Below are positions 33,029-42,627 of a stretch of 64,000 nt of DNA, piece after piece. Within the stretch, counting starts at the first letter, position 1, and the number at the start of each line of letters is the position of its first letter. Source of the stretch: an uncultured Eubacteriales bacterium (lineage in GTDB: Bacteria; Bacillota; Clostridia; Oscillospirales; CAG-272); assembly GCA_934446365.1 (NCBI GenBank), contig CAKSDZ010000002.1, forward strand, positions 124,001-188,000, written 5' to 3'. The notes beneath the pieces are model-generated. The model saw only the letters and a program-made list of their open reading frames with translations, was not told the origin of the DNA and searched no databases. Made by a program: the position numbers and the translations under genes.

Positions 33029-34470
33029 TATTCCGCCACAATGTAATTCGCGTAAGGTCCCCAGAAATAGTTCGTAACAAAATTCGCATACGATTCCTCC
33101 GGAACATAGAAGCGGCTTCTTTCGGGAAGCCCTTCCCTTGCGCCGCCCGACACATTGTTGACCGTGCATTTATCCGGATCCACCGCTAAAATATGGATTT
33201 TTTCAAGGCTCTCCGCCCCGCGGAACGTGCCGTCCGGAATCTGACCGATGTTATCCGTCACAAAAAGCTCCGCGAGTGTCCCACAGCCGGCAAAGGTATC
33301 GGCGGTAAACGCCACAACCTTCTTTCCGTCGTAAGCCACAGGTGTCCTGAGCGTCGTCTGCGTTTTGCCAAGCTCCGTGACGCCGGTGATATATACGCCG
33401 AAATCCGTCACGTTATAAGTGAAGTAGACCTCGTTTTCATCGTACTCATACACGTCCGGCTCATCCGGATTATCCGGGATCTCCGGTTCGTCCGGCACCT
33501 CGATGTCCACCGTGATCTCTCCCATCTTAGCGGCAAGATCGATCGCGAGCTGCCTTGTATGCAGAACCGCGCCCGCGCTGTTGGTATGGAAATTGCTGTC
33601 GAAGAAATAGCCGGAGCGATAAAGATATTCATTCGGATCGCCGAGCACCTCACAGTCGAACCGCTCGGAAAGGAAATCGGTAAACGCTTCGAGCGTTTCC
33701 AGCGTCGTGTCGGGATCGATCGCCATCTCGTTCATCGGACAAAAGCCGAGATAGACCGTTGCGCCCTTTTTCTGCGCATATTTCACATAATCATTGACAT
33801 AGTCGATGAAATCCTCCGAAATCATCTCCAAATTAAAATCGATAATCATGCCGGAATCATATCCGCCTGCCATGGTGTTGTAGTCCTTTGTCCGATTATA
33901 CCGGATAAAGCCGTAATCGTCAAACGACGAGGCGTTATAGATGCCGTCGGGGTCCAAAACCGTCCCCTCCCGCATATATTGCAGCTTTGAGGAGGCAAAC
34001 CGCCAAAAACCGCCGAGCATCGCGGGAATATCGTCGGAATCAAGATACCGGAGAAGCGAAAAATGTCCGTCCACCGCCTGCCACATCGCCTCCGCATTGA
34101 AGTAGAGCGACCATGTCTGCGCGTTCATTTCCGGCGCAATGACGATGATATCTCCCTCGCCAATGCCAGATTTGGAATAGTCGAGCATCGTTTTTGTGCC
34201 GAGCGTGGCATACAAACCGAAGTTGACGACCGGCATACCGAGCGTTTTCTCCAAAAGCTCGGCATCGACACCGAATGCGGCGGAGCTGCCGCCAATCACA
34301 ATGATTTTTGCTCCGTCCGTATTCCGGAGCCGCTCCACCTTGTCGTCAAATTCGCCGAGAAACGTCCTTTCAAACTGTGTCGGCGTAAAAAATCCGGAAG
34401 CCAGTACCGCGACAAGCGGCAAAAGCAGCAGAAGCACGATTAAGAGAAATCGAATCCATGATTTTTTCAT
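33028..34470 (-). CDS. Exported SGNH/DltD-like protein with BspA-type leucine-rich C-terminus
   Basis: A 480-residue protein with an N-terminal membrane anchor (about 6-26). Residues about 50-330 look SGNH/DltD/AlgX-like: block I IIVIGGSSAAFG with the candidate Ser near 63, DIIVIAPEMN, and block V DSNFHTNSAG with the candidate His near 293. An acidic Pro/Asp linker (about 325-350) leads to a short BspA-like repeat region (AFTADTFAGCGTLAELF). MBOAT acyltransferases commonly act with such a surface partner, and an MBOAT gene lies just upstream. AAGGGGGTG lies before the ATG. Confidence 0.75.
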   Translation of the reverse strand: MKKSWIRFLLIVLLLLLPLVAVLASGFFTPTQFERTFLGEFDDKVERLRNTDGAKIIVIGGSSAAFGVDAELLEKTLGMPVVNFGLYATLGTKTMLDYSKSGIGEGDIIVIAPEMNAQTWSLYFNAEAMWQAVDGHFSLLRYLDSDDIPAMLGGFWRFASSKLQYMREGTVLDPDGIYNASSFDDYGFIRYNRTKDYNTMAGGYDSGMIIDFNLEMISEDFIDYVNDYVKYAQKKGATVYLGFCPMNEMAIDPDTTLETLEAFTDFLSERFDCEVLGDPNEYLYRSGYFFDSNFHTNSAGAVLHTRQLAIDLAAKMGEITVDIEVPDEPEIPDNPDEPDVYEYDENEVYFTYNVTDFGVYITGVTELGKTQTTLRTPVAYDGKKVVAFTADTFAGCGTLAELFVTDNIGQIPDGTFRGAESLEKIHILAVDPDKCTVNNVSGGAREGLPERSRFYVPEESYANFVTNYFWGPYANYIVAE

Positions 34471-34483
34471 TCACCGCACCCCC

Positions 34484-35941
34484 TTAAAACTGGAAATAGA
34501 TAAACGCGGATGCGCCGCCGACGGAGAGCAGCAGCGACCATGCGGCCGTCACCGCAAGCGTCACAACGGCGAGCGTATACTGTCTCGATGCCGTCCCGTT
34601 TTCCGTGAGGCGCGGTTCGTCACACATCGTGTCGAGCATCGACATCACCAGAATCGAAAGCACCGTAACCAAAGCCGCCGTCACGGTCATTCCCATCGAA
34701 GAAAGTGTCGCCGTGACAGAACCCGCCTCCCACGAGGTGAAGAGCTTGCCAAGGAGCACCCACAGGTCCGCCGTACTGTTCGCCCGGAAGAAAATCCATG
34801 CGAAGCAGACGAGGAGAAATGTGACAATGCGCTGACCCAGCATGAACACCTTGGAATCCGTTTTGATTTTGAGCTTTTCATACAGCCGGTACCTCGGCTT
34901 TTTGGTAATCGCGCCGACGATTTGATAAAGCCCGTGCAGCACGCCCCACAAAACGAAGGTCCAGCTCGCGCCGTGCCAAAGTCCGCTGACAAGAAATACT
35001 ACGAAAATATTGAAATAATTCCGCGCGCGGGAGCAGCGATTTCCGCCGAGCGGTATGTAGAGATAATCCTTAAACCAGCTGGAAAGGCTGATATGCCATC
35101 TCGCCCAAAACTCCTTGATGCTGCGGGCACGGTACGGACGGTTGAAATTCTGCATCAGGCGAATGCCCATGATCCTCGCACAGCCGATGGCGATATCCGT
35201 ATAGCCGGAAAAATCGCAGTAAATCTGCACCGCAAAAAGCACAGCGCCAAGAAGCACGCCAAATCCCGTCGCGCCCGCCGCGTCGTTGAACACGGCGTTG
35301 ACAAATTCCGCGATGATATCGGCGACCACAATCTTCTTAAAGAAGCCGACCGCCATTTTTTGAAGTCCCGCAAATGCGTTTGAAGCCTCGAGCTTATGCT
35401 CTTCCTTCAACTGCGGCATCAGATTTTCCGGACGCTCAATCGGTCCCGCGACAAGCTGCGGGAAGAAGGAGACAAACAGCGCGTACCAGCCGAAATGCCG
35501 CTCCGCCTTAATACTTCCCCGATATACGTCGATGACATAGGAAAGCGTTTGGAACGTATAGAACGAGATACCGACCGGAAGAATCAAATTTAAGGAAAAT
35601 TCCTCCGCCGAGCCGCCGAAAAGATTCCACATCGAGATGACGGAACCCGCAAGAAAATTGAAATACTTGAAAAAGAACAGCACGCCGAGCGATGTGATAA
35701 GCGTGATGCAGAGCCATAATCTCTTTTTGCGGCGGCTCTCCGTTTTTTCAATGAGAATCGCGCTTACATAGGAGACCGCCGTCGTAAACAGAATGAGAAA
35801 AATCAGCGGCGGATTCCAAATCATGTAGAAAAAATAGCTCGCCGCAAGCAGCAGCGGCCATTTGCACCTTTTCGGCAGGATAAAATAGAGAAGAAGCACC
35901 AGCGGATAAAAAATCAGAAATTCAGCGGAATTGAAAATCAT
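34484..35941 (-). CDS. MBOAT-family O-acyltransferase (AlgI/DltB-like)
   Basis: A 485-residue polytopic enzyme. It starts MIFNSAEFLIFYPLVLLLYF as AlgI homologues do, has QLVAGPIERPENLMPQL near residue 160, DFSGYTDIAIG, and the active-site block FLVSGLWHGASW with the invariant His near 310 plus a second HG. It moves acyl groups, usually acetyl, across the membrane to an exopolysaccharide or cell-wall glycan. It is followed by the SGNH-like partner and preceded by a small membrane gene whose stop overlaps its start. Confidence 0.92.
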   Translation of the reverse strand: MIFNSAEFLIFYPLVLLLYFILPKRCKWPLLLAASYFFYMIWNPPLIFLILFTTAVSYVSAILIEKTESRRKKRLWLCITLITSLGVLFFFKYFNFLAGSVISMWNLFGGSAEEFSLNLILPVGISFYTFQTLSYVIDVYRGSIKAERHFGWYALFVSFFPQLVAGPIERPENLMPQLKEEHKLEASNAFAGLQKMAVGFFKKIVVADIIAEFVNAVFNDAAGATGFGVLLGAVLFAVQIYCDFSGYTDIAIGCARIMGIRLMQNFNRPYRARSIKEFWARWHISLSSWFKDYLYIPLGGNRCSRARNYFNIFVVFLVSGLWHGASWTFVLWGVLHGLYQIVGAITKKPRYRLYEKLKIKTDSKVFMLGQRIVTFLLVCFAWIFFRANSTADLWVLLGKLFTSWEAGSVTATLSSMGMTVTAALVTVLSILVMSMLDTMCDEPRLTENGTASRQYTLAVVTLAVTAAWSLLLSVGGASAFIYFQF

Positions 35942-36195
35942 GCGCGCCGCCTCCCCTCAAGCATCACAAAACCGAGTCTTACGGCCAGCACCGCAAGCAA
36001 ATAAAGAAGCGTATCCGAAAGCCCCGCCCCATACGACAGAAACAAGACGAAGGCAAACGCGCAGAAAAGCGCGTTTGCCGTCATAAAAATCCATTTTCTG
36101 CGGAATTTGTATTCACAGAAGCTGATAAGCGCCGAAATGACGATGCAAATCAGCATGAGAGGCGAGGAAAGTATAAAATTCTCCGAACCGAACAT
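35938..36195 (-). CDS. small membrane protein of the MBOAT cluster
   Basis: An 85-residue protein with about three hydrophobic segments and an Arg-rich end. I do not recognise a family. CGGAGG lies four bases before ATG 36195. Its stop overlaps the MBOAT start by four bases, so it is coupled to the acyltransferase and may be a small accessory subunit, as DltX is for DltB; that role is inference. Confidence 0.7.
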   Translation of the reverse strand: MFGSENFILSSPLMLICIVISALISFCEYKFRRKWIFMTANALFCAFAFVLFLSYGAGLSDTLLYLLAVLAVRLGFVMLEGRRRA

Positions 36196-36211
36196 AGTTC
36201 CTCCGATCCAA

Positions 36212-38170
36212 TCATTTTCCTTCTTTGGCGAGCTGCGCGAGGATATCCGAGGCAACCTGCTCCGACCGCTTCTGCGCACCCTCATCCGTCATATGCCATG
36301 CCGAATTCCAAAAATATTCGTCGTCATAAATGCAGTTCCGGTAATCGGAAATCGAAACAACGCCGGGAAGCGAGGTGATAAGAGCCTCGAAATTCAAAAC
36401 CTCACTCTCGTTTACGGAAGCCATGCCGCTTTTCTGCATGGCGGCAAAGGAGAAATAAACCGAACCGCCCTTTTCCGTGATCTTCGATAGGAGCGTTTTC
36501 AGCGCATCCTCCGCGCCGAACTGACAGCGGAAGGAGTAGCTGTATCTCTGGCCGTCCCATGCGCGGACGGAGAGATCGTCTCCGTATTTGTCCATTGAAG
36601 AGGAAAGCGCGTCAAACCGCTTGAACGTCGTCGAACTGCTCGCAAGGGTTGTGCAGAAGGTCGAAAACGTCGGAAGCAGGTCGGTATAGAGCGACACATC
36701 GATATATTTCAGGAAATCATAGTTGGACTTGCGGAAATCCCAGAACCGGTACCCGCAAGTCGTGGTACCAAGCGTCATGGTTCCCGGCTCCGGCGACCAA
36801 AGAATGATGTCCCCTTCTCCGATGAAATCCTCGGCGATATCGAAATACAGAAGCGCGTTGATATTGGCGTTCTCACCCAAATTGATGATTTCATATTCTC
36901 CGCCCAAGGCCTCTTCGAGAATGGAGCCGTTATAGCCATAAAGGGAGCCGGAACCGCCGATGATGATGATTTTCTTTTTGTCGGCAGCCCATATCAGACG
37001 GTCGATTTTCGCCGCACCGCAGCTCTGCCATGTATCATAGAGCGTATAAACCGTATTGATTCGGATATTTTTTAAGCTCTCGCAATTAAAAAAGCTTCTT
37101 TCCGAAATTCCGTTTACGACATCCCGCCAATCGCCCGACGTTTCAAAGGAAGCGTCAAACAGAATCAGCGTTTCCAAATTCTCGCAGCGGTCAAACGCAT
37201 ATTCCTCGATCTGCTTCACGGTTTTGGCAATCACAAGCGTTTTCATGCCGCTTTGGTAGAAAGCATCCTCCGCGATTTTCGTCACGGTGCAGCCGCCCAA
37301 AATCTGCGGAATCACAACGGTTTCCGCGTTTCCGGTATATCCCGTAATCGTCGCCGACGAGCCGGAGGTCGTATACGTAAACTCATCCTCGGGCGTATTC
37401 TTTTCCCACATGCAGTAGAGGTCGATTTTCGCCGCGCCGTTCGCCGTGACCTTGCCGCCCAGCGACACAGCCTCGCCCGTGCCGTCCTCTTTTGTGTTAT
37501 AGCCTACAAGCGTATAGCCGTCCCTCAGAAAATACCGGTTTTCCACACGAGTGTTGGGATTTTTATAGAAAACAAGAGAAAAGGTCTCCGATTCCGGCAT
37601 GCCTCCGCTCAGCTTTCCGCCGTTGGGATGATAAACAAGCGTCATGCTCGTATTGAGATACACGGTTGTATCATAGGAAGCGTCGAACGTATAGGTCGTA
37701 TTCTTCGACGCGGCCGTAACCGGTCTCGACGCCGTCGAATTGGCAAGCGCATTTCCAATAGACCAGCCGTCGAAGATAAAGTCGTCCTTCATTTTCACCG
37801 TAAGCGTCACGGTCTGTCTTGAACCGACGCCTCTTTTCACCTCATACTCGACATCACAGGTGGCGGCATTATAAATGAGCGTCACATAATTTCCGATCTT
37901 GACGCTTTCGCTGTCGGGAACGTCGACCGGATCGGGAATCTCCGGCTCCCCGCCCGTGCCGCTGGTACCGCTCGGCTCCGGCTCTCCGGATGTCGTATCC
38001 TCGGCAGAGGTGGTGTCTTCCGGCGGCTGTGCCGTCGTATCTTCTCCCGATGTGGTATCCGCCGGCTTTCCGGCCGTCGTTTCCACAGGCTTGTCGTTTT
38101 TGTCACATGCCGCAAAAAGCGCGCACATCGCGAGCGCCAATATCAATGCGACAATTCGTTTGAATTGCAT
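36212..38170 (-). CDS. Lipoprotein with Flg_new repeat, BspA-type LRR and SGNH-like domain
   Basis: A 652-residue exported lipoprotein: lipobox LFAAC with Cys22, then a Thr/Glu/Pro-rich linker (about 30-90). A Listeria-Bacteroides (Flg_new) repeat follows (LVYHPNGGKLSGG to YCMWEKN), then a BspA-like leucine-rich stretch (KIAEDAFYQSGMKTLVI, YAFDRCENLETLIL). The C-terminal 270 residues resemble the SGNH domain of the 33028-34470 protein: IIIIGGSGSLYG, GEGDIILWSPEPG and a late SAWHMTDEGA. Domain order is reversed relative to that protein. GGGGGAT lies before ATG 38170. Confidence 0.75.
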   Translation of the reverse strand: MQFKRIVALILALAMCALFAACDKNDKPVETTAGKPADTTSGEDTTAQPPEDTTSAEDTTSGEPEPSGTSGTGGEPEIPDPVDVPDSESVKIGNYVTLIYNAATCDVEYEVKRGVGSRQTVTLTVKMKDDFIFDGWSIGNALANSTASRPVTAASKNTTYTFDASYDTTVYLNTSMTLVYHPNGGKLSGGMPESETFSLVFYKNPNTRVENRYFLRDGYTLVGYNTKEDGTGEAVSLGGKVTANGAAKIDLYCMWEKNTPEDEFTYTTSGSSATITGYTGNAETVVIPQILGGCTVTKIAEDAFYQSGMKTLVIAKTVKQIEEYAFDRCENLETLILFDASFETSGDWRDVVNGISERSFFNCESLKNIRINTVYTLYDTWQSCGAAKIDRLIWAADKKKIIIIGGSGSLYGYNGSILEEALGGEYEIINLGENANINALLYFDIAEDFIGEGDIILWSPEPGTMTLGTTTCGYRFWDFRKSNYDFLKYIDVSLYTDLLPTFSTFCTTLASSSTTFKRFDALSSSMDKYGDDLSVRAWDGQRYSYSFRCQFGAEDALKTLLSKITEKGGSVYFSFAAMQKSGMASVNESEVLNFEALITSLPGVVSISDYRNCIYDDEYFWNSAWHMTDEGAQKRSEQVASDILAQLAKEGK

Positions 38171-38309
38171 GATTATCCCCCATTCTTTCATAAAACACCG
38201 AAAGTCCGCCGTAAGCGGCGCTTCTCCGATCCATAATCCCGAGCGACCGACAGACAGATCTCTCGGATTTTCATGGCACACCGATTTGTAATATCGAATC
38301 GATACAAAA

Positions 38310-38338
38310 ATCATATCACAAAAGCGAAACCATGTCAA
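38310..38338 (-). promoter_or_regulatory. promoter of the O-acylation-like operon
   Basis: On the minus strand there is TTGACA (38333-38338), 17 bases and TATGAT (38310-38315). The leader to 38170 is about 130 bases and holds an ATCCGAG/CTCGGGAT stem and a GCCGC/GCGGC stem; I could not match it to a known riboswitch. Confidence 0.75.
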
Positions 38339-38443
38339 TTCCCGTCGGCGCCAAAATTCGGGGCGGCTTTTTAGCAAAAAAGACGAATTCCGGTGCAAAT
38401 ATCCCTTCGCCCTTGTCAAAATGAAATATCTTTGCCGTTGTTG

Positions 38444-38473
38444 TTGACTTTATCCCGAATTCTATGGTATTAT
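38444..38473 (+). promoter_or_regulatory. promoter of the rplI operon
   Basis: TTGACT (38444-38449), 18 bases and TATTAT (38468-38473); an overlapping TATAAT at 38471-38476 is three bases further. The rest of the 38171-38536 gap holds the divergent promoter and no gene. Confidence 0.6.
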
Positions 38474-38536
38474 AATATTATCTCAAACTTGTATCAATTC
38501 TATTATATATAAAAAATCAACGAGAGGATATGGATC

Positions 38537-38989
38537 ATGAAAGTAGTATTGCTTTGCGACGTCAAGGGACAAGGGAAAAAAGGAGAGGTCGTCAACGTAT
38601 CGGACGGATACGCGAGGAATTTTCTGTTCCCGAAAAATCTCGCCACACTCGCGGATAATAAAATTATGAACGAGCTGAAAGGCAAAGAGGAAGCGCGGCT
38701 CCGCCAAATCGAGCTGGAAAAGCAGGCAGCGCGCGCTACGGCGGAAAAGCTTCAAGGCATCGTTGTGAAAATCGGGGCACAGGCCGGCGCCGACGGCAAA
38801 ATATACGGCTCCGTCACGACAAAGGAAATCGCGGAGCAGCTGGCTGCCCAGCACGGGATCGAGGTAGACCGCAGGAAAATCAATCTTGCCGACCCCATCA
38901 AGGCATTCGGCACCTATACGCCCGAAATCAAGCTGTATCCTGAAATCACAGGAAAAATCAACGTCATCGTCACCGACTCGGACAAATAA
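38537..38989 (+). CDS. rplI: 50S ribosomal protein L9
   Basis: A 150-residue protein: MKVVLLCDVKGQGKKGEVVNV and GYARNFLFPKNLA form the N-terminal RNA-binding lobe, then the long central helix, and a C-terminal lobe with KIYGSVTTKEIAEQL. It is first in rplI-dnaB-tilS-hpt. Confidence 0.97.
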   Translation: MKVVLLCDVKGQGKKGEVVNVSDGYARNFLFPKNLATLADNKIMNELKGKEEARLRQIELEKQAARATAEKLQGIVVKIGAQAGADGKIYGSVTTKEIAEQLAAQHGIEVDRRKINLADPIKAFGTYTPEIKLYPEITGKINVIVTDSDK

Positions 38990-39043
38990 CCGCGGTTTCA
39001 AAAACCTATATGCGCCGGTCAACACGGCGAAAGGGAGCTCCAT

Positions 39044-40375
39044 ATGGCTGAAAATCAAAGAAGTCTTCCGTGCGCGCTCGAAGCGGAGCAGTCCGTACTC
39101 GGCTCAATTTTAATCGACCCGAACTGCTTCGCGGACCTCACGGAAATTATCCGCGGCGAGGATTTCTATCTCGAGGAACACGGCGAAATCTTCTACGCGA
39201 TGTATGACCTTTTCTCGAAAAACAGAGAAATCGACCTTGTCACGCTGATTGATACGCTCGTTTCCCGCGGGATCTACAACGAGGAAGAAAGCAAAAAATA
39301 CATCAAAATCATCGCGGAAACCGTGCCGTCCGCATCCAATGTGCTCGATTATGCGCAGATTGTGAGAGAAAAAAGCCTGCTGCGTTCGCTCATTGCCGCG
39401 TCGGACGAAATCCGCGATATGGCGTTTTCCGCGCAGGGAGACGTAAAGGATATCATCGACAGCGCCGAGCAAAAGGTGTTCTCCATCGCGCAGGGCAGCG
39501 AGGCCAAGGGCTTCGTCCACATCAGAGAAGCCATCAGCCGCACCTATGCAAGGCTTGACCTGCTCGCCAAGGACAAAAGCGCGGCTTCGGGAACGCCGAC
39601 CGGCTATTCCGCACTCGACCGGACGCTCGTCGGGCTCGGCGAGGGCGACCTCGTGCTGGTCGGTGCGCGTCCCGGCATGGGAAAAACCAGCTTCGCCATG
39701 AATATTGCGGCCAATATTGCAAAATCGACGAAAAAGAATATCTGCGTTTTCTCGCTCGAAATGTCGGCAGAGCAGCTCGCCTCCCGTATGCTGTCGAGCG
39801 AGGCGCTTGTCGACAGCTACGCGATCCGCTCCGGAGAGCTGAATCCGGAGCAGTATAAAAAGCTTGCGGACGCCGCAGCCGAGCTTTCGGAATGCAACAT
39901 TTTAATCGACGACACGACGGGAATCACCGTCACCAGAATGAAAGCGAAGCTTCGCCGCGTCAAGAATCTCGGCCTTGTCGTCGTGGACTATTTGCAGCTC
40001 ATGCAGAGCGAACGCAAAACCGACAGCCGTGTGCTCGAGGTCGGAGACATCTCCCGCGGCCTGAAGCTTCTCGCCAAGGACCTGAAAATCCCCGTCATCT
40101 GCTGCGCACAGCTCTCCCGCGGACCGGAAAGCCGCACGGACAAGCGTCCGATGCTGTCCGACCTGCGAGACTCCGGCGCCATCGAGCAGGACGCCGACAT
40201 CGTCCTGTTCCTCTACCGCGACGAGTACTACAAGGAGCCCGGAGAGGGCGAGCAGAGCGTCGCGGAATGTATCGTAGCCAAAAACCGCCACGGCTCGACC
40301 GGAACCGTAAAGCTCGGCTGGATCGGGCAGTTCACCAAATTCATCACGCAGGATTTTGAGCATGAAGAACCGTGA
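39044..40375 (+). CDS. dnaB: Replicative DNA helicase DnaB
   Basis: A 443-residue hexameric fork helicase. The N-terminal collar starts PCALEAEQSVLGSILID; Walker A is GARPGMGKTSFAMNI near residue 205; then SLEMSAEQLASRML, VVVDYLQLM (Walker B) and KNRHGSTG with the late Arg finger region. No intein is present. It lies 54 bases after rplI and overlaps tilS. Confidence 0.97.
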   Translation: MAENQRSLPCALEAEQSVLGSILIDPNCFADLTEIIRGEDFYLEEHGEIFYAMYDLFSKNREIDLVTLIDTLVSRGIYNEEESKKYIKIIAETVPSASNVLDYAQIVREKSLLRSLIAASDEIRDMAFSAQGDVKDIIDSAEQKVFSIAQGSEAKGFVHIREAISRTYARLDLLAKDKSAASGTPTGYSALDRTLVGLGEGDLVLVGARPGMGKTSFAMNIAANIAKSTKKNICVFSLEMSAEQLASRMLSSEALVDSYAIRSGELNPEQYKKLADAAAELSECNILIDDTTGITVTRMKAKLRRVKNLGLVVVDYLQLMQSERKTDSRVLEVGDISRGLKLLAKDLKIPVICCAQLSRGPESRTDKRPMLSDLRDSGAIEQDADIVLFLYRDEYYKEPGEGEQSVAECIVAKNRHGSTGTVKLGWIGQFTKFITQDFEHEEP

Positions 40376-41723
40376 AGCCGCGCTGACCCGTAAAATCAGA
40401 GACTTCTGCAAGTCGCATGATTTTTATACGGACGGAGAAAGAACGCTCGTCGGCTTTTCCGGCGGCGCGGATTCCGTCTGTCTTGTTCATGCGCTCCATA
40501 CCTTGCTCGGCGCCGACCGGCTTATCGCCGTGCACGTCAATCATATGCTCCGCGGCGCCGAAGCCGACGCGGACGAGGCGTTCTGCCGGGATTTCTGTGC
40601 CGAGCGGGAGATTCCTTTTTTCACAAGAAAAATCGACGTTTCGGCGATATGCGGCAGTGCGGGCTTTGAAAAGGCCGCGCGCGACATCCGCTATGCCGTA
40701 TTCCGGGAGGAAGCCGAAAAAAACGGCTGCACCTCCGTTTCCCTTGCGCATACGGCGAGCGACAATCTCGAAACGGTGATTTTTCATCTTTGCCGCGGTA
40801 CGGGACTTGCCGGGCTTGCCGGCATTCCGCCGAAGCGTCCGCTCGGACCTATCACCGTCGTGCGGCCGCTCCTCTCCTGCACAAGAGAGGAAATCATGGC
40901 GTATATCGAAGAAAACGGCCTGTTCTATCGGACAGATTCGACCAATTCCGATATCCGCTATACACGGAACTTTATCCGGCATGAAATCGTACCGCTTCTC
41001 AAACAAATCAATCCCGCGGCGGAAGCAAACGCGGGTGCTGCGGCTGCCGCCGCCTTGGACGCGGCGGACTATCTCCACGCCGAAGCCGTCAAAATCACGG
41101 AAAAAAATCAGCTCCGGACGGAAGCGCCCACAGCGCTGCTCTCTTCCCTGCCGTCCGCACTGTTTTACGACCTGCTGGATACGATGTATCAAAACGCCGG
41201 AGGCGACACGCTTTATTCCGTTCAGGCGGAAGCCGTGCGCAGACTGATTCGGTCGGGAAAAAAAGGCCGTCATATCGAGCTTGCGGGCGCAATCGTCGCC
41301 GCGGTCGACGGAGCCACGCTCCGCCTCGTGCCGAAAAAGGATTTTGAAAACGAGGCTCGCGGCGCCGATTTTTCCGTACCGCTGCACATCGGAGAAAACC
41401 GTCTGCCCTGCGGCGGCAAGCTTTATATCGGAATCACGCCTCCCGCGGATTTGACGGAAGCCGCACGGTTTTCGGCGCATATCCGCCTGCCCGAAGCCTC
41501 GCTGCGCTCTCTTTATGCGAGAACTCGCCGCGAAGGCGAGAGCTACCGCACGGGCGGCATGACGCGCACGTTCAAAAAGCTGCTTTGCGGCGCGCCTCTC
41601 GCGGTCAAGCGCTGCCGTCCCGTCGTCTGCGATACGGACGGCATCCTTTGGTTTCCCGGCGCCGGACTTGCCGACGGCAAAGCCTGCGGCGAGCTCACGG
41701 ACGCTTTTTATCTTGAATTTTGA
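40362..41723 (+). CDS. tilS: tRNA(Ile)-lysidine synthase
   Basis: A 453-residue N-type ATP pyrophosphatase. The PP-loop SGGADS is near residue 28, followed by AVHVNHMLRG, LAHTASDNLETVIFHLCRGTGL and the NSDIRYTRNFIRHEI block. It puts lysine on C34 of tRNA-Ile2 so that AUA is read. ATG 40362 overlaps the dnaB end by 14 bases; a TTG two codons earlier is less likely. Confidence 0.94.
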   Translation: MKNREAALTRKIRDFCKSHDFYTDGERTLVGFSGGADSVCLVHALHTLLGADRLIAVHVNHMLRGAEADADEAFCRDFCAEREIPFFTRKIDVSAICGSAGFEKAARDIRYAVFREEAEKNGCTSVSLAHTASDNLETVIFHLCRGTGLAGLAGIPPKRPLGPITVVRPLLSCTREEIMAYIEENGLFYRTDSTNSDIRYTRNFIRHEIVPLLKQINPAAEANAGAAAAAALDAADYLHAEAVKITEKNQLRTEAPTALLSSLPSALFYDLLDTMYQNAGGDTLYSVQAEAVRRLIRSGKKGRHIELAGAIVAAVDGATLRLVPKKDFENEARGADFSVPLHIGENRLPCGGKLYIGITPPADLTEAARFSAHIRLPEASLRSLYARTRREGESYRTGGMTRTFKKLLCGAPLAVKRCRPVVCDTDGILWFPGAGLADGKACGELTDAFYLEF

Positions 41724-41745
41724 CTTTTCCGAAAGGGATAAAATC

Positions 41746-42294
41746 ATGGACTTACAGCACGATATCGAAAAAATTCTCCTTTCCGAAGCGGAGCTTGATG
41801 CCATTGTCGAGGGTCTTGCCGTTCGCATCAGCCGCGACTATGCGGACAAAAAGCTGCTTCTCATCGGCATTTTGAAGGGTTCCGTCGTCTTTATGGGAGA
41901 TCTGATGAAAAAGCTGACGGTGCCCTCTCAAATCGATTTTATGAAGGTTTCCTCCTACGGCTCCGGCACGCAGTCCTCGGGGAATCTGAAAATCACGCTC
42001 GACCTGCTCCGGAATGACTTGGATAAAACCGATATTCTCGTCGTCGAGGATATCATCGACAGCGGAAAGACGCTGGACGCGCTCACAAAAATGCTTGCAT
42101 CCCGCGGCGCGCGCAGTATCCGGACCTGCACGCTGCTCGACAAGCCGTCACGCCGCGAGGTCGCGTTCACGCCGGATTACATAGGAGCGGAAATCCCCGA
42201 CGAATTTGTCGTCGGCTATGGGCTTGACTATGACGAGGATTACCGCACGCTCCCGTTCGTCGGCATCCTGAAAAAAGAAATTTATCAAAAATAA
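41746..42294 (+). CDS. hpt: Hypoxanthine phosphoribosyltransferase
   Basis: A 182-residue purine salvage enzyme: LLLIGILKGSVVFMGDL, the PRPP loop VVEDIIDSGKTLDAL near residue 100 and EFVVGYGLDYDEDYRTLPFVG at the end. AAAGGGA lies before ATG 41746. tilS-hpt is a standard Firmicutes pair that usually precedes ftsH; here ftsH is replaced by two exported proteins. Confidence 0.95.
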   Translation: MDLQHDIEKILLSEAELDAIVEGLAVRISRDYADKKLLLIGILKGSVVFMGDLMKKLTVPSQIDFMKVSSYGSGTQSSGNLKITLDLLRNDLDKTDILVVEDIIDSGKTLDALTKMLASRGARSIRTCTLLDKPSRREVAFTPDYIGAEIPDEFVVGYGLDYDEDYRTLPFVGILKKEIYQK

Positions 42295-42375
42295 ACACAT
42301 ATCATGAGAAAAACGGCGCCTCCATTCGACAAAAAGACAAAACCGCTTCCAAGTATAAGAGAAAGGAATTTTGTC

Positions 42376-42627
42376 ATGAAAAAATGGATTGCGCCGTTTC
42401 TTGTCCTCGCGCTGGCCGTTCTGCTCATCGTCTGCGGAAAAGGAATCACGGAAAAAATTCTCGAAAGAAACGCGGACAAAACCGATTCGGGCAGAAAGCT
42501 CCATGCGTCACAAATGATATCTTCGTTCACAGCGGATTTCATCGCTCCCCGCTGCACTTATGAAACAAGCGGGGAAATCATATTCTTTTCTCCCGACGGA
42601 GAACCGAGCGAAAGGAGCATCATATGA
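42376..42627 (+). CDS. small membrane-anchored/exported protein
   Basis: An 83-residue protein that starts MKKWIAPFLVLALAVLLIVCGKG. The Leu/Val-rich stretch ending in Cys could be a lipoprotein signal or a single membrane anchor. The rest is a short polar domain with no recognisable family. AAAGGAA lies before the ATG. Its stop overlaps the following lipoprotein start by four bases, so the two are probably made together. Confidence 0.6.
   Translation: MKKWIAPFLVLALAVLLIVCGKGITEKILERNADKTDSGRKLHASQMISSFTADFIAPRCTYETSGEIIFFSPDGEPSERSII

Noticed and set aside
38179..38267. A 28-codon leader peptide in the 5' region of the O-acylation-like operon
   Set aside because: The ATG lacks a ribosome site and the peptide has no codon bias that would mark an attenuator peptide.
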